Below, one piece after another: positions 45,511-54,608 of a stretch of DNA of 64,000 bases. A model generated the notes under the pieces. It was given only the letters and a program-made list of their open reading frames with translations, searched no databases and had not been told where the DNA came from. The DNA is from Paenibacillus sp. PvR098. Its GTDB lineage: Bacteria > Bacillota > Bacilli > Paenibacillales > NBRC-103111. Each line of letters opens with the position of its first letter. Position 1 is the stretch's first letter. The stretch lies in assembly GCF_017833255.1 (NCBI RefSeq), contig NZ_JAFIBU010000001.1:4446501-4510500 (forward strand). The letters run 5' to 3'. The position numbers and the translations under genes were made by a program.

Positions 45511-45764
45511 GCCATGGTTTAGCGGCCTCCTTATATCCCAGAGTTGTCTAGGCATTACGCCGACATCATCATAACATGTTTCATTGTACCCGTTAAATCT
45601 TAAGAGACCATTGGCTAAAATCTTAAATCATTCTTAATCCATAGCCGGGCTTAGACTGTAATGTGCGCGTGAATTGACGGTTGACAGCCCAAACCCCTTT
45701 CGATACCATCCTTTTAGAGTGAAAAACGGCGGTTTATTGGGCCGAGAAAAAGGACGGAGCTTGT

Positions 45765-46712
45765 ATGCATTTTATCGATAAGAGGATTAGCGAATTGGAA
45801 AGCTACATCGTCCACTCTCCGGCTCCGGATGATTTGGATGCGTTCTGGAAGCGGACTCTGGAAGAGGCGAGTCGCAGACCGTTGAACGACCAGCGTGAAC
45901 CGGCCGATTCTTTGTCCGAATATTACCGGACTTACAAGGTGGTGTACGCGGGGTACGATGAAACGTCGATCCACGGATGGTTTCTGCTTCCGTCTTTTGC
46001 GGATGCGGAAGCGCTGCCCTGTATCGTTTATTTTCACGGATATCAAGGCAGCAAGGAATACCCGGAAAGCTACGCCAAATGGCTGCTGATGGGGTATGCG
46101 GTATTCGCGATCGACGTTCGAGGACAGGCTGGGGAGACGGGCAACGCGCTGCCCCAGCACTTCGGCATGAGCAAAGGATGGATCACGCAAGGGCTGCTCG
46201 ACCCGGAGCAATGTTATTATCGCGCCATCACCGTCGACGCGCTCAAAGCGGTAGAATGGGCGGCCGGGCAGCCGGAGGTCGATACCAAGCAAATTACGGT
46301 TGTCGGCGGGAGTCAAGGCGGGGGACTGGCTTTGATCTCCGGTGCCTTAAGCGGTATTCCAGCGAAGGTGATTGCCGATATTCCGAACATGTGCCACATG
46401 GATTATGGCATGATGAACTCGACGGGCTCCCTCTCGGAAGCGGCAGCTTTCGTGTCCAGGCATCCCGAGAGGCTGGAGCAGGTGCTGCACACACTGAGCT
46501 ACTTCGACATGCTCCATCTGTGCAACCGGCTGCAGGTGCCTGTGTTCATGTCGGTCGGCTTGAAGGATACGATCTGCATGCCGGAGACGATTTACGCCGT
46601 ATACAATCGCATTTCCGTACCTAAGGAGCTGCAAGTGCTTCCGTTTAACGGGCATCATGTGAGCGGGGACCATTTCCGCAGAAGGATAGAGTTTATACGT
46701 AAATCGTTTTGA
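45765..46712 (+). CDS. Acetyl xylan esterase / cephalosporin-C deacetylase (AXE1 family)
   Basis: 315 aa, cytosolic alpha/beta hydrolase of carbohydrate esterase family 7. Visible: the oxyanion region YFHGYQGSKEYP, segment RGQAGETGN, the nucleophile in VGGSQGGGLALI, acid VGLKDTICMPET and His in PFNGHHVSGD. It removes acetyl groups from xylo-oligosaccharides and similar compounds. AAGGACGGAG precedes the ATG. No xylan genes lie close by. Confidence 0.92.
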   Translation: MHFIDKRISELESYIVHSPAPDDLDAFWKRTLEEASRRPLNDQREPADSLSEYYRTYKVVYAGYDETSIHGWFLLPSFADAEALPCIVYFHGYQGSKEYPESYAKWLLMGYAVFAIDVRGQAGETGNALPQHFGMSKGWITQGLLDPEQCYYRAITVDALKAVEWAAGQPEVDTKQITVVGGSQGGGLALISGALSGIPAKVIADIPNMCHMDYGMMNSTGSLSEAAAFVSRHPERLEQVLHTLSYFDMLHLCNRLQVPVFMSVGLKDTICMPETIYAVYNRISVPKELQVLPFNGHHVSGDHFRRRIEFIRKSF

Positions 46713-46774
46713 CTCGCGAATATATTAATGAAGCAAAGTTGAAATCGGATGGAGTATAAGGAGGACACGAAAGT

Positions 46775-47752
46775 ATGAAGACAACTATTCCATTGCAAAA
46801 GCGAGGCATTCCGGCTAGCCGTCTGGTGCTGGGTTGTATGGGCTTTGGCGGAGGGTGGAACCGGAATCCGGTCACTGCGGACGATCTGAAGCAGGCACAC
46901 GCTGCGGTAGAAACGGCTCTCTCCTCAGGAATCACCATGTTTGATCATGCTGATATTTATGCTTACGGTAAAGCGGAGCAGGTATTCGGTCAGGTGCTTC
47001 GGGAACGTCCGGAGCTTCGGAAGCAAATCGTGCTTCAATCCAAGTGCGGCATTCGGTTTGATGAAGGCCCGGGTCGACCTGCGAGATACGATTTTTCCGA
47101 GGAGTATATTCTCTCAAGCGTGGATGGCATCTTGAGCAGGCTTGGCGTCGATTCGCTCGACATCCTGCTGCTGCATAGACCGGACCCTCTAATGGAACCG
47201 GAAGAAGTGGCCGGTGCTTTCGAAATGCTGAAGCAGGCCGGTAAGGTAAAGGGCTTTGGAGTGTCGAACATGAGCTCAATGCAAATTCGGTTTCTTCAGT
47301 CGTATCTGGATGCGCCGCTTCTTGTGAACCAATTGGAATTAAACTTGGCTAAGCTGGATTGGATAGAGGCCGGTGTGCTGGTGAACCAAAAAGAGGGCGC
47401 CGCGGCATCGTTTCCTGAAGGAACGCTCGAATTTTGCCAGATGGAGCATATTCAAATTCAAGCTTGGAGTCCATTGGCTAAGGGGATGTTCACCGGCCGG
47501 GAGCAGGAGGATCGACCGGAATCCGTCCGTCAGACTGCAGCTCTTGTCCATGAGCTGGCGGAGCAGAAGGGAGCTGCGCCGGAAGCCATTGTGCTGGCAT
47601 GGCTGATGCGCCATCCGGCAGGCATCCAGCCTGTAGTGGGCACCATCCGGCCTGAGCGCATTCAAGCGAGCGCCGAAGCGCTCAGGGTGAGCATGACCCG
47701 AGATGAGTGGTATTCTTTGTATGTGAGCTCCAGAGGCCGAAAAATGCCGTAA
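46775..47752 (+). CDS. Aldo/keto reductase
   Basis: 325 aa NADPH-dependent reductase with a TIM-barrel fold. The tetrad is visible: Asp/Tyr in DHADIYAYGKAE, Lys in LQSKCGI and His in LLLHRPD. The C-terminal VVGTIRPERIQA matches the cofactor phosphate site. It resembles the YdhF branch. AAGGAGGACACGAAAGT precedes the ATG. It stands alone with a terminator at 47766. Confidence 0.92.
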   Translation: MKTTIPLQKRGIPASRLVLGCMGFGGGWNRNPVTADDLKQAHAAVETALSSGITMFDHADIYAYGKAEQVFGQVLRERPELRKQIVLQSKCGIRFDEGPGRPARYDFSEEYILSSVDGILSRLGVDSLDILLLHRPDPLMEPEEVAGAFEMLKQAGKVKGFGVSNMSSMQIRFLQSYLDAPLLVNQLELNLAKLDWIEAGVLVNQKEGAAASFPEGTLEFCQMEHIQIQAWSPLAKGMFTGREQEDRPESVRQTAALVHELAEQKGAAPEAIVLAWLMRHPAGIQPVVGTIRPERIQASAEALRVSMTRDEWYSLYVSSRGRKMP

Positions 47753-47765
47753 TCCGCTTGAAGTG

Positions 47766-47819
47766 TAAAGACCTCGTGTATACTCCGCTATCAAACGGAA
47801 TCGACACGGGGTCTTTACT
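47766..47819 (+). terminator. Terminator after the aldo/keto reductase
   Basis: TAAAGACCTCGTGT / ACACGGGGTCTTTA long stem with one mismatch, followed by weak T. Confidence 0.7.
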
Positions 47820-47969
47820 AATTTGTATAAACCTGTCTCTAGTCATACAGATTAATCCTATGGGCCAATCGCAAAACATTGTTTTCCAGTTAAGGGCTGT
47901 TTTGATATGATTAAGGTTAAGCATCGTGATCACGCATATGGCATTAATACATAGAGAGAAGTTGATTTC

Positions 47970-48899
47970 ATGAAGCTTAGTGTGTTGGATCTTGTCCCCG
48001 TTCTTGAGGGAGCTGACTCCGTTCAAGCGTTGGAGCAAGCGGTATTGCTCGCGCGGACGGCAGAAAAGCTGGGCTATCACCGTTACTGGGTTGCCGAGCA
48101 CCATGACATGCAGGGTCTCGCCTGTACTTCACCGGAGGTGCTATTGGCCCATATTGGAGCACATACACAGCGGATTCGGCTTGGTTCAGGAGCGGTATTG
48201 CTGCCCCATTATAAGCCGATCAAGGTGGCGGAAACGTATCATATGCTGTCTTCCTTATATCCCGGACGGATCGATTTGGGCATTGGGAGGGCCCCAGGCG
48301 GTTCAGCGCACGTCAGTATGGCACTCAGCGGTAATTTTTTGGAGAATGTCAGGGTTCTGCCGGAAACGATACAGGCTTTGTCGCATTTGTTGGCCAACAG
48401 CTATCAGTTGGAAGGTCAACCTGTCAAGGCGCGGCCGATTCCTCCACATCCCCCTGAGGTCTGGATGCTCGGTACGAACCACAAAAGCGCCTCATATGCT
48501 GCCGAATTCGGGACGGGCTATGTCTTCGGACAATTTATGAGCGACAAGGATGGGATGGAGGTTTTAGCCGCTTACAGGCAGGAGTTTCGTCCTTCACATC
48601 TTTCCGATGAGCCCCATGCGATCGTGGCCGTGGGTATCGTTTGCGCCGACACGGAAGAAGAGGCGAAAAGCCTGGCTATCAAGGCGAAAGCATGGTTTAG
48701 ACCGGAGGACCCTGCTGAAGAAGAGGGTCCTGATTCCGAACGCAAGCTGCTGGTCGGTACTCCGGAGCAAGTGAAAGCGAAGCTGGAGGAATTAAGGAGC
48801 ATGTATGGTGTGGACGAGTTCGTTGTTGTCACCATGGTGCCCGATTACCAAAAGAGGCTTCGGTCCTACGAGTTGTTGGCACGTATCGTAACCATATAA
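47970..48899 (+). CDS. LLM-class (luciferase-like) flavin oxidoreductase
   Basis: 309 aa. N-terminal KLSVLDLVPV, then GYHRYWVAEHHDMQGLACTSPEVL, typical of the MsnO8/YceB-type F420- or FMN-dependent LLM enzymes, and LGIGRAPGG. FMN is the probable cofactor. A ribosome site (AGAGAAG) is present. Together with the next VOC gene it may form a two-gene unit (22 bases between). Substrate unknown. Confidence 0.9.
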   Translation: MKLSVLDLVPVLEGADSVQALEQAVLLARTAEKLGYHRYWVAEHHDMQGLACTSPEVLLAHIGAHTQRIRLGSGAVLLPHYKPIKVAETYHMLSSLYPGRIDLGIGRAPGGSAHVSMALSGNFLENVRVLPETIQALSHLLANSYQLEGQPVKARPIPPHPPEVWMLGTNHKSASYAAEFGTGYVFGQFMSDKDGMEVLAAYRQEFRPSHLSDEPHAIVAVGIVCADTEEEAKSLAIKAKAWFRPEDPAEEEGPDSERKLLVGTPEQVKAKLEELRSMYGVDEFVVVTMVPDYQKRLRSYELLARIVTI

Positions 48900-48921
48900 T
48901 GGAAAAGCGAGGGATGATCCA

Positions 48922-49311
48922 ATGGCCAACCTGTATCCGTACATTTTTAGTGAAGATGCAAGGCAGCAGGCGGAGTTTTATGCCAAGGCATTGAAAGGTG
49001 AAATTGGTGATGTCCGGACCTTTGCCGATTCGCCGAATGCGAGCGAGCAAATGAAGGACAAAGTGATGCATCTGGTCTTGCGAGCGGCAGACCATGTTTT
49101 CTTTATGGCCGATTCAGAACCGATTCAGCGCGGGAACGGGCTGGATTTGACTTTGGAATACCGGGCAGAGGCCGAAGCGCGGAGCGCGTTTGAAGGGCTA
49201 GCGGAAGGCGGTAATGTTATCATGCCGTTCGAGCGGATGTTCTGGGGAACCATGTTCGGTCGTGTAGAGGATCGGTTTGGCGTACGCTGGCAAATCTCGA
49301 CCGAATCGTAA
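48922..49311 (+). CDS. VOC-superfamily PhnB-like protein
   Basis: 129 aa. Pattern MANLYPYIFSEDARQQAEFYAKAL and the C-terminal FWGTMFGRVEDRFGVRWQI are typical of the glyoxalase-fold PhnB-like (3-demethylubiquinone methyltransferase-like) proteins, whose function is usually unknown. AGCGAGGGATGA precedes the ATG. Confidence 0.88.
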   Translation: MANLYPYIFSEDARQQAEFYAKALKGEIGDVRTFADSPNASEQMKDKVMHLVLRAADHVFFMADSEPIQRGNGLDLTLEYRAEAEARSAFEGLAEGGNVIMPFERMFWGTMFGRVEDRFGVRWQISTES

Positions 49312-49390
49312 GCTGTCATAAAAGGGCAACATAGGATCCAAATAGGATCATATTTTCATATCATTCAAATGTGCAAAGGAGCAATGAGGT

Positions 49391-50410
49391 ATGGCAAAGT
49401 TATTAACCCCTTTTAGCTTAAAGAGCTTGGAATTAAAAAACAGGATCGTCATGCCGCCGATGTGTCAATACTCCGTTACAGCAAAAGACGGTGAACCGAA
49501 TGATTGGCACTTTGTTCATTACGTCTCCAGAGCGGTTGGAGGTGCAGGCCTCATCATTATGGAAATGACGGATGTAGAACCGGATGGCCGTATCACGGAT
49601 TACGACCTCGGATTATGGTCTGACGACCACATCCCTGCTTACAGACGAATTATTACCGAGGTGCATAAATATGATGCCAAAATCGGGATTCAAATCGCTC
49701 ACGCGGGCCGCAAAGCGGAGGATGCGGACGTCCCGGTCGGTCCTTCCGACATTCCGGTCAGCTCCGATTTCAAGAAGCCGAGAGCTCTCACAACGGCAGA
49801 AGTGAAGGAAATGGTCATTAAATTTCGGGAAGCCGCCAGACGGGCCGTCGAAGCGGGGGTCGATACGATCGAAATCCATGGCGCCCACGGTTATTTAATC
49901 CATCAGTTCCACTCTCCGGCTATTAACAACCGGAATGATGAATATGGCAGCGATCTGGCGAGATTTGGTGTGGAAGTGATTCAGGCCATAAAGAGCGTGG
50001 TTCCCGAGAACATGCCGCTCATCATGAGAATATCGGCGGTGGAATACATCGATGGGGGCTATGACCTGGACCACAGCATCGAAATCGGCAAAAGGTATAA
50101 AGAAGCGGGTGTGGATATTTTCCATGTCACGAGCGGCGGGGAAGGGCCAGTAGGCGAAAGAAAGCCGGGAAATTATCCGGGGTATCAAGTTCCGATGGCG
50201 CGCGCCTTCAAGCATGCGCTGGACGTTCCCGTTATTGCGGTTGGTCTTATGGATGATCCGAAGCTCGCGGAAGCGACTGTCGCTAATGACGATGCAGATT
50301 TGATTGCGGTGGCTCGCGGCATGCTGCGCGATCCATATTGGGCGATTCACGCGGCTCAAGCCGTATCCGGCCAACCCGTTCTTCCGAAGCAGTACGAAGC
50401 AGCATATTAA
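49391..50410 (+). CDS. namA: NADPH dehydrogenase NamA (old yellow enzyme, YqjM type)
   Basis: 339 aa FMN enzyme reducing activated C=C bonds with NADPH, induced by oxidative stress or electrophiles in Bacillus. Visible: PPMCQYSV with the redox-tuning Cys near residue 25, IQIAHAGRKAE, EIHGAHGYLIHQFHSP and the FMN phosphate site in VAVGLMDDPKLAE / DLIAVARGMLRDP. The site AAAGGAGCAATGAGGT precedes the ATG. A hairpin terminator follows. Confidence 0.94.
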   Translation: MAKLLTPFSLKSLELKNRIVMPPMCQYSVTAKDGEPNDWHFVHYVSRAVGGAGLIIMEMTDVEPDGRITDYDLGLWSDDHIPAYRRIITEVHKYDAKIGIQIAHAGRKAEDADVPVGPSDIPVSSDFKKPRALTTAEVKEMVIKFREAARRAVEAGVDTIEIHGAHGYLIHQFHSPAINNRNDEYGSDLARFGVEVIQAIKSVVPENMPLIMRISAVEYIDGGYDLDHSIEIGKRYKEAGVDIFHVTSGGEGPVGERKPGNYPGYQVPMARAFKHALDVPVIAVGLMDDPKLAEATVANDDADLIAVARGMLRDPYWAIHAAQAVSGQPVLPKQYEAAY

Positions 50411-50430
50411 AGAGTCAGTGGAATAATGAA

Positions 50431-50458
50431 AAAGGCCGCAGCCAGTGCTGAGGCCTTT
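50431..50458. terminator. Terminator between namA and the DUF457-type gene
   Basis: AAAGGCC (50431-50437) / GGCCTTT (50452-50458) with inner AGC / GCT. Confidence 0.7.
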
Positions 50459-50522
50459 ATTCGTTCAGTGGGCAGACGTTTAGGCTCCCTATCGGAGCCC
50501 ATGGCATGGCGCTTGCCCGGTA

Positions 50523-51029
50523 CTATAACATTCGGGGAATGCTGAGGGTAGAAATCGGAAGCCATAAGCTCACGCCCAGCAGCATCCAACGGATTGCCGT
50601 TTCTTTTGTCGAGCCCGTATCTACAGCCATAAATTTGGGCAGCAGACGGACCTTCGCCTTCAGCGGCCAAAATAATTGTACACCCTGCTCATTGAACAAG
50701 TCGATGAGCGGATGCGACAAATAGGCGGCGATGAATACTGCATGATATAATGGAGATAAAGGTAGGGAGAGCAGCATCAAAGCCAGAATAAAAACGATGG
50801 AATGCGTCATTGTCCGGTGACGAACGTGGAGAAGACGCAGCAGCGCAGATACAGGGAACAGCAGCTTAGCCATCGTCGATCCCTGCTTGTCCACGTCCGC
50901 CAGTGGACCGGCCATGCAGCCGATCAGCACCGCGCCGGCGGCTTCCCAAGACCAAAAAGACACACCTTGAGACACAAGCACTAGCTCAGCGGCTACAAGT
51001 CCCGCTGCGCTATGTGTTTTTTGAAGCAT
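50523..51029 (-). CDS. YdjM-like membrane-bound metal-dependent hydrolase (DUF457)
   Basis: 168 aa from the ATG at 51029, which follows GGGAGGATTTGT. Features: KTHSAAGLV at the N-terminus, GPLADVDKQGS, HRTMTHSIVF and SHPLIDLFNEQGVQLFWP, i.e. conserved His/Asp residues and about four helices. In B. subtilis and E. coli the YdjM family is LexA-linked, but no LexA box was searched here. Role not firmly known. Confidence 0.85.
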   Translation of the reverse strand: MLQKTHSAAGLVAAELVLVSQGVSFWSWEAAGAVLIGCMAGPLADVDKQGSTMAKLLFPVSALLRLLHVRHRTMTHSIVFILALMLLSLPLSPLYHAVFIAAYLSHPLIDLFNEQGVQLFWPLKAKVRLLPKFMAVDTGSTKETAIRWMLLGVSLWLPISTLSIPRML

Positions 51030-51264
51030 ACAAATCCTCCCGTTCAGGTATGACATGAAGTGAATTTTGGGAACCAAATAGAGTTCGAACGAATGGGAGA
51101 AATATGGACGGTTCGGGCTGAAACGATTTTGGGCAGGCCGTTGATGCAAACTCATCATACACTGAAGGATAGGTAAAGTATCATACGGAATGCATATGAA
51201 AGTAGATGTTAGGCTGAGTTGTATCGGGTAAAAGCAACGACTATCGGTGTGGAGGCAGCAGTTT

Positions 51265-51729
51265 ATGAACAAACGATGGTTTCAGGTGAACAGTGCGGTT
51301 TATTTGTTATTCATACGTGATGGAAACATTCTGATGCTGCGGCGGGCGAATACGGGGTATGCGGACGGAAAGTTCAGTTTGGTCGCGGGAAAGCTGGACG
51401 GGAACGAGGAGGTTAAGCACGCGGCGGTACGGGAAGCGGAGGAAGAGAGCGGTTTACAGCTCACTGCGGGGGATGTGGAGGTAGCCTCCGTTATGCACCG
51501 ACTATCAGATACGGGGGAGTGGATCGACTTCTTTCTTACAGTGAATCACTGGGAAGGGGAACCTGTCAACAAGGAGCCGGATAAATGTTCCGAGATGGCC
51601 TGGTTTCCACTAGATAAACTGCCGGACGATACAATCCCTCACGTGCGTAAAGCGATTCGTAATGTGCTTGACGACATCTTTTATGACAGCTATGGATGGA
51701 CGAAAGAGGGTACCGGAGACGAAACGTAA
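51265..51729 (+). CDS. NUDIX hydrolase
   Basis: 154 aa from ATG 51265 after GTGGAGG; the longer reading contains that site. The Nudix box GKLDGNEEVKHAAVREAEEESGL agrees with Gx5Ex7REUxEExGU. Such enzymes remove nucleoside diphosphate derivatives, including damaged nucleotides. The substrate cannot be told. Confidence 0.92.
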   Translation: MNKRWFQVNSAVYLLFIRDGNILMLRRANTGYADGKFSLVAGKLDGNEEVKHAAVREAEEESGLQLTAGDVEVASVMHRLSDTGEWIDFFLTVNHWEGEPVNKEPDKCSEMAWFPLDKLPDDTIPHVRKAIRNVLDDIFYDSYGWTKEGTGDET

Positions 51730-51870
51730 GCCTTAGGATCTACCATTTGTGAAATTTCACACAAAAATAGATATAGTCCTATACTTATAATGCAAGATTA
51801 GGTATAATGAAGTAACGAAAAAGTCCTACGTTTCAAAGGAAATTGTCGAAAAAAGGAGACCATTTATCTT

Positions 51871-52329
51871 ATGAAGGCAGAGCTCATCAATCCGTTCTTG
51901 GAATCGGCTAGAATCGTTATTGAGCAAGTCGCCAATATCCGGCCGTCCACCGGTCAGCTCGGCATCAAAGACGTGAAATTCGTTGAGAATTATATCTGGA
52001 TTCAAATTGGTATGACCGGACAAATGGAGGGAGACATCGTCTTCGGGCTTCAAGAAGATGTGGCGTTGAAAGTCGTTTCCGCGATGATGGGGGGATATCT
52101 CATTACCGAAATGGATGATATGAGCAAGAGTGCCATATCAGAGCTCGGGAACATGATCAGCGGCAATGCCAGCACGATGCTGTTCAATCAAGGGGTCCGT
52201 GTAGATATTACGCCACCAAAGCTGGTGCAATCCGCGAATGCGGCAGGCTTTGATGCGAAGAGAGCGCTCACCATTCCACTCATCATGGATGGGATCGGTG
52301 AATTGGACATCCAAGTGCTGATTGCTTAA
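51871..52329 (+). CDS. cheX: Chemotaxis protein CheX (CheY-P phosphatase)
   Basis: 152 aa. Family pattern: N-terminal KAELINPFLESARIVIEQV and the phosphatase motif SAISELGNMISGNA with the Glu and Asn that act on CheY-P. Other chemotaxis genes are absent from the window, so this is an isolated che gene. AAAAAAGGAGACC precedes the ATG, and a TATAAT lies about 65 bases upstream. Confidence 0.9.
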   Translation: MKAELINPFLESARIVIEQVANIRPSTGQLGIKDVKFVENYIWIQIGMTGQMEGDIVFGLQEDVALKVVSAMMGGYLITEMDDMSKSAISELGNMISGNASTMLFNQGVRVDITPPKLVQSANAAGFDAKRALTIPLIMDGIGELDIQVLIA

Positions 52330-52371
52330 TCATTGCAGTTGAAATCATAGCTAAATTACGTGTAAGCTGAT

Positions 52372-52424
52372 AGCGAAGGCTTGATTCCGGTCCTTAGGGC
52401 ATGCGAATGGCTTTCGCTTTTTTC
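52372..52424 (+). terminator. Terminator after cheX
   Basis: AGCGAAGGC (52372-52380) pairs with GGCTTTCGCT (52409-52418) across a 28-base loop, followed by six T. Confidence 0.6.
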
Positions 52425-52463
52425 TTTTATTCTGAGTGAATAGCAGTAAGGGGGAAGCAGTCG

Positions 52464-53240
52464 ATGGATTTTGAAGGTAAAATCGTGGTCATTACCGGCG
52501 CTTCCAGTGGAATCGGGGCCATGATGGCGCAGACGCTGGCCGAACGGGGAGCCGTTCCGATTCTGATGGCGCGTTCGGAGAAAAAGCTGAAGGAAGAGGC
52601 CGTTAAAGTAAAAGGTCCGTACGGTGTTTATGTGCTTGATGTGACTTCCGGGAAGCAGGTTGCCGAGACGATGGAGCGGGTACTGACTGAACACGGACGT
52701 ATCGACATCCTGATCAATAATGCCGGATACGGCGTATTCGAGGCGTTCACCAATGCCGATTTGTCCGAAATCGAGAGCATGATGGACGTCAATTACATGG
52801 GTACTGTCCGCTGTACGAAGGCTGTGCTTCCGCACATGCTGAAGCAAGGCAGCGGCCATATCGTGAACATTGCCTCGATGGCGGGCAAAATCGGATCAGC
52901 CAAATCAAGCGGGTATTCCGCTTCGAAGCACGCGGTGCTGGGCTTCACGAACTGTCTGCGGCAGGAGCTTGTCGGCACTGGCGTACATTTGACCGCGATC
53001 AACCCGGGACCGATCGATACACCGTTCTTTGACCGGGCCGACCCTAGCGGACATTACGTGAATAACATCAAATGGTTCATGCTGAAGCCGGAGCAGGTGG
53101 TCATGAAAGTGCTCGCAGCGATCGAACGCCGAACGCCGGAAGTGAATATGCCGTTCATGGCTGCTTTCGGAGTGAAGCTGTACCAGCTGTTCCCGCGGTT
53201 GTTCGACCAGATCGCATTTAAGCTTTTGAATAAAAAATAA
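52464..53240 (+). CDS. Short-chain dehydrogenase/reductase (YqjQ-like)
   Basis: 258 aa. Cofactor motif TGASSGIGAMM, NNAGYG, catalytic Ser in IASMAGKIG, YSASKHA with Tyr and Lys, and PGPIDTPFF. The C-terminus is hydrophobic (FMAAFGVKLYQLFPRLF). It resembles YqjQ/DltE-like SDRs. AAGGGGGAAGCAGTCG precedes the ATG. Substrate unknown. Confidence 0.9.
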   Translation: MDFEGKIVVITGASSGIGAMMAQTLAERGAVPILMARSEKKLKEEAVKVKGPYGVYVLDVTSGKQVAETMERVLTEHGRIDILINNAGYGVFEAFTNADLSEIESMMDVNYMGTVRCTKAVLPHMLKQGSGHIVNIASMAGKIGSAKSSGYSASKHAVLGFTNCLRQELVGTGVHLTAINPGPIDTPFFDRADPSGHYVNNIKWFMLKPEQVVMKVLAAIERRTPEVNMPFMAAFGVKLYQLFPRLFDQIAFKLLNKK

Positions 53241-53290
53241 GCGGGTGCCATGCGATGCAAAGCTGCCCGCACAGGCGGATCTGATATGTA

Positions 53291-53548
53291 TTATTCTAGT
53301 TTTTGATTCTCGGCTTTCAGCTTAAGATTGAGGTCGCGCACTTCCTCGAACAGCTTGCGGATATCGGCTTTCCCATCCGGGTGCGACTGGTTCCAATGGC
53401 TGGCCAGTGCGGGCATGGTTTTGTGAATGTGGTTGTAAATCGCCCATACTTTTATTTTTTCTATCATTTCTGGAGACGTATCGCCGGTAAGAAGCTCGGA
53501 GAACTTCTCGACGAGACCGTCGAATTCGTCTGTAAAACGGGAATTCAT
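53291..53548 (-). CDS. Small conserved helical protein, unknown
   Basis: 85 aa, charged and predicted helical (DEFDGLVEKFSELLTG; KLFEEVRDLNLKLKAENQKLE). AAAGGTGGAATTTCA precedes the ATG. No named family was recognised, but the composition is protein-like and it lies between two intact genes. The Leu-rich end may form a coiled coil. Confidence 0.75.
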   Translation of the reverse strand: MNSRFTDEFDGLVEKFSELLTGDTSPEMIEKIKVWAIYNHIHKTMPALASHWNQSHPDGKADIRKLFEEVRDLNLKLKAENQKLE

Positions 53549-53628
53549 TGAAATTCCACCTTTCCGGTCATACTACATCATAGTTTAGCTTGAAGAAACC
53601 TTAGTGTCAAAAATGGAGTGAGAAGGGC

Positions 53629-54528
53629 ATGCAAACGGAAACGCAGAGGAGCACCGAGAACAAAGAGGATAAGCTTGCGGCGAAGGAAACGGCAGCTCCA
53701 CCGGACAGACCGCCCGTTAGCAGACCGGCGGACGGCATGCTGGTGGAGCGTGAGCCGCTGCGAAGCCAGGCCAAAGGGATCAAGCTGTATCTCTTAACCT
53801 ATATGAGTCAGGGCTTGAAGGTCAAGGGCTACTTGGCCGTTCCGGAGGATGCGGTTCCGGGACCGGGATTGCTTTACTGCCGAGGGGGAATCCGGAAGGT
53901 CGGGATGGTGCGTAAACGTCGTATTTTCTCTATGGCCAGGCGAGGGTATGTGGTGTTCGCCCCCTTTTATCGCGGGAATGAAGGCGGCGAAGGCCGGGAG
54001 GACTTTGGCGGAGAGGACCGGTTCGACGTACGCCATGCCGTGAAGCTCATGCAGTCGCTTCCTGAAATGGTGCCTGGTCCTGTGCCGTTAATCGGTTTTT
54101 CCAGAGGAGCGATCATGGCGATGCAGGCGGCCAAGGAGTGTCCCGAGGTCGTCGGTCCCGTTGTCGTCTGGGGCGGCGTGAGCGACTTGTTCGATACGTA
54201 CGAGGAGCGTGTGGATCTTAGGCGGATGCTGAAACGCGTGGTGGGACATCCGCGGAAGCAGGCGGATGCGTATGAGCAGCGATCCCCGGTGTATTGGGTC
54301 GAGCAGGTGAAGGTGCCTGTGATGATTGTTCACGGTATGAACGATATGCAGGTCAGTGTATCGCATGCGCGTAAACTCGCGGAGGCGTTGGAGCGGGAAG
54401 GTAAAGACTATGCAATGGAGCTGTATGAAGGCTTGGAGCATCGTTTTCCGAAGGAGGACGACGAGCGCGCGCTTGATGCCGTGTTCGCTTGGATTACACG
54501 GAAGCAGGAAGAAATGAAACATTCCTGA
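53629..54528 (+). CDS. Alpha/beta hydrolase, prolyl oligopeptidase-like
   Basis: 299 aa. A polar N-terminus of about 40 residues (Lys/Glu/Pro-rich) precedes the hydrolase domain. Nucleophile motif GFSRGAIMAM, acid and His in VHGMNDMQVSVSHARKL and YEGLEHRFPKED. GAGTGAGAAGGGC precedes the ATG. An esterase or peptidase; the substrate is unknown. Confidence 0.88.
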   Translation: MQTETQRSTENKEDKLAAKETAAPPDRPPVSRPADGMLVEREPLRSQAKGIKLYLLTYMSQGLKVKGYLAVPEDAVPGPGLLYCRGGIRKVGMVRKRRIFSMARRGYVVFAPFYRGNEGGEGREDFGGEDRFDVRHAVKLMQSLPEMVPGPVPLIGFSRGAIMAMQAAKECPEVVGPVVVWGGVSDLFDTYEERVDLRRMLKRVVGHPRKQADAYEQRSPVYWVEQVKVPVMIVHGMNDMQVSVSHARKLAEALEREGKDYAMELYEGLEHRFPKEDDERALDAVFAWITRKQEEMKHS

Positions 54529-54550
54529 GCATAAGGCGTTAAGAAGACAG

Positions 54551-54590
54551 ACACCTGCACAGGTTCGATGGTATGCGCAGGTGTTTTTTC
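54551..54590 (+). terminator. Terminator after the alpha/beta hydrolase
   Basis: ACACCTGC (54551-54558) / GCAGGTGT (54577-54584), then TTTTTT. Confidence 0.8.
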
Positions 54591-54608
54591 ATTAAGGTGG
54601 CTTGCGGC

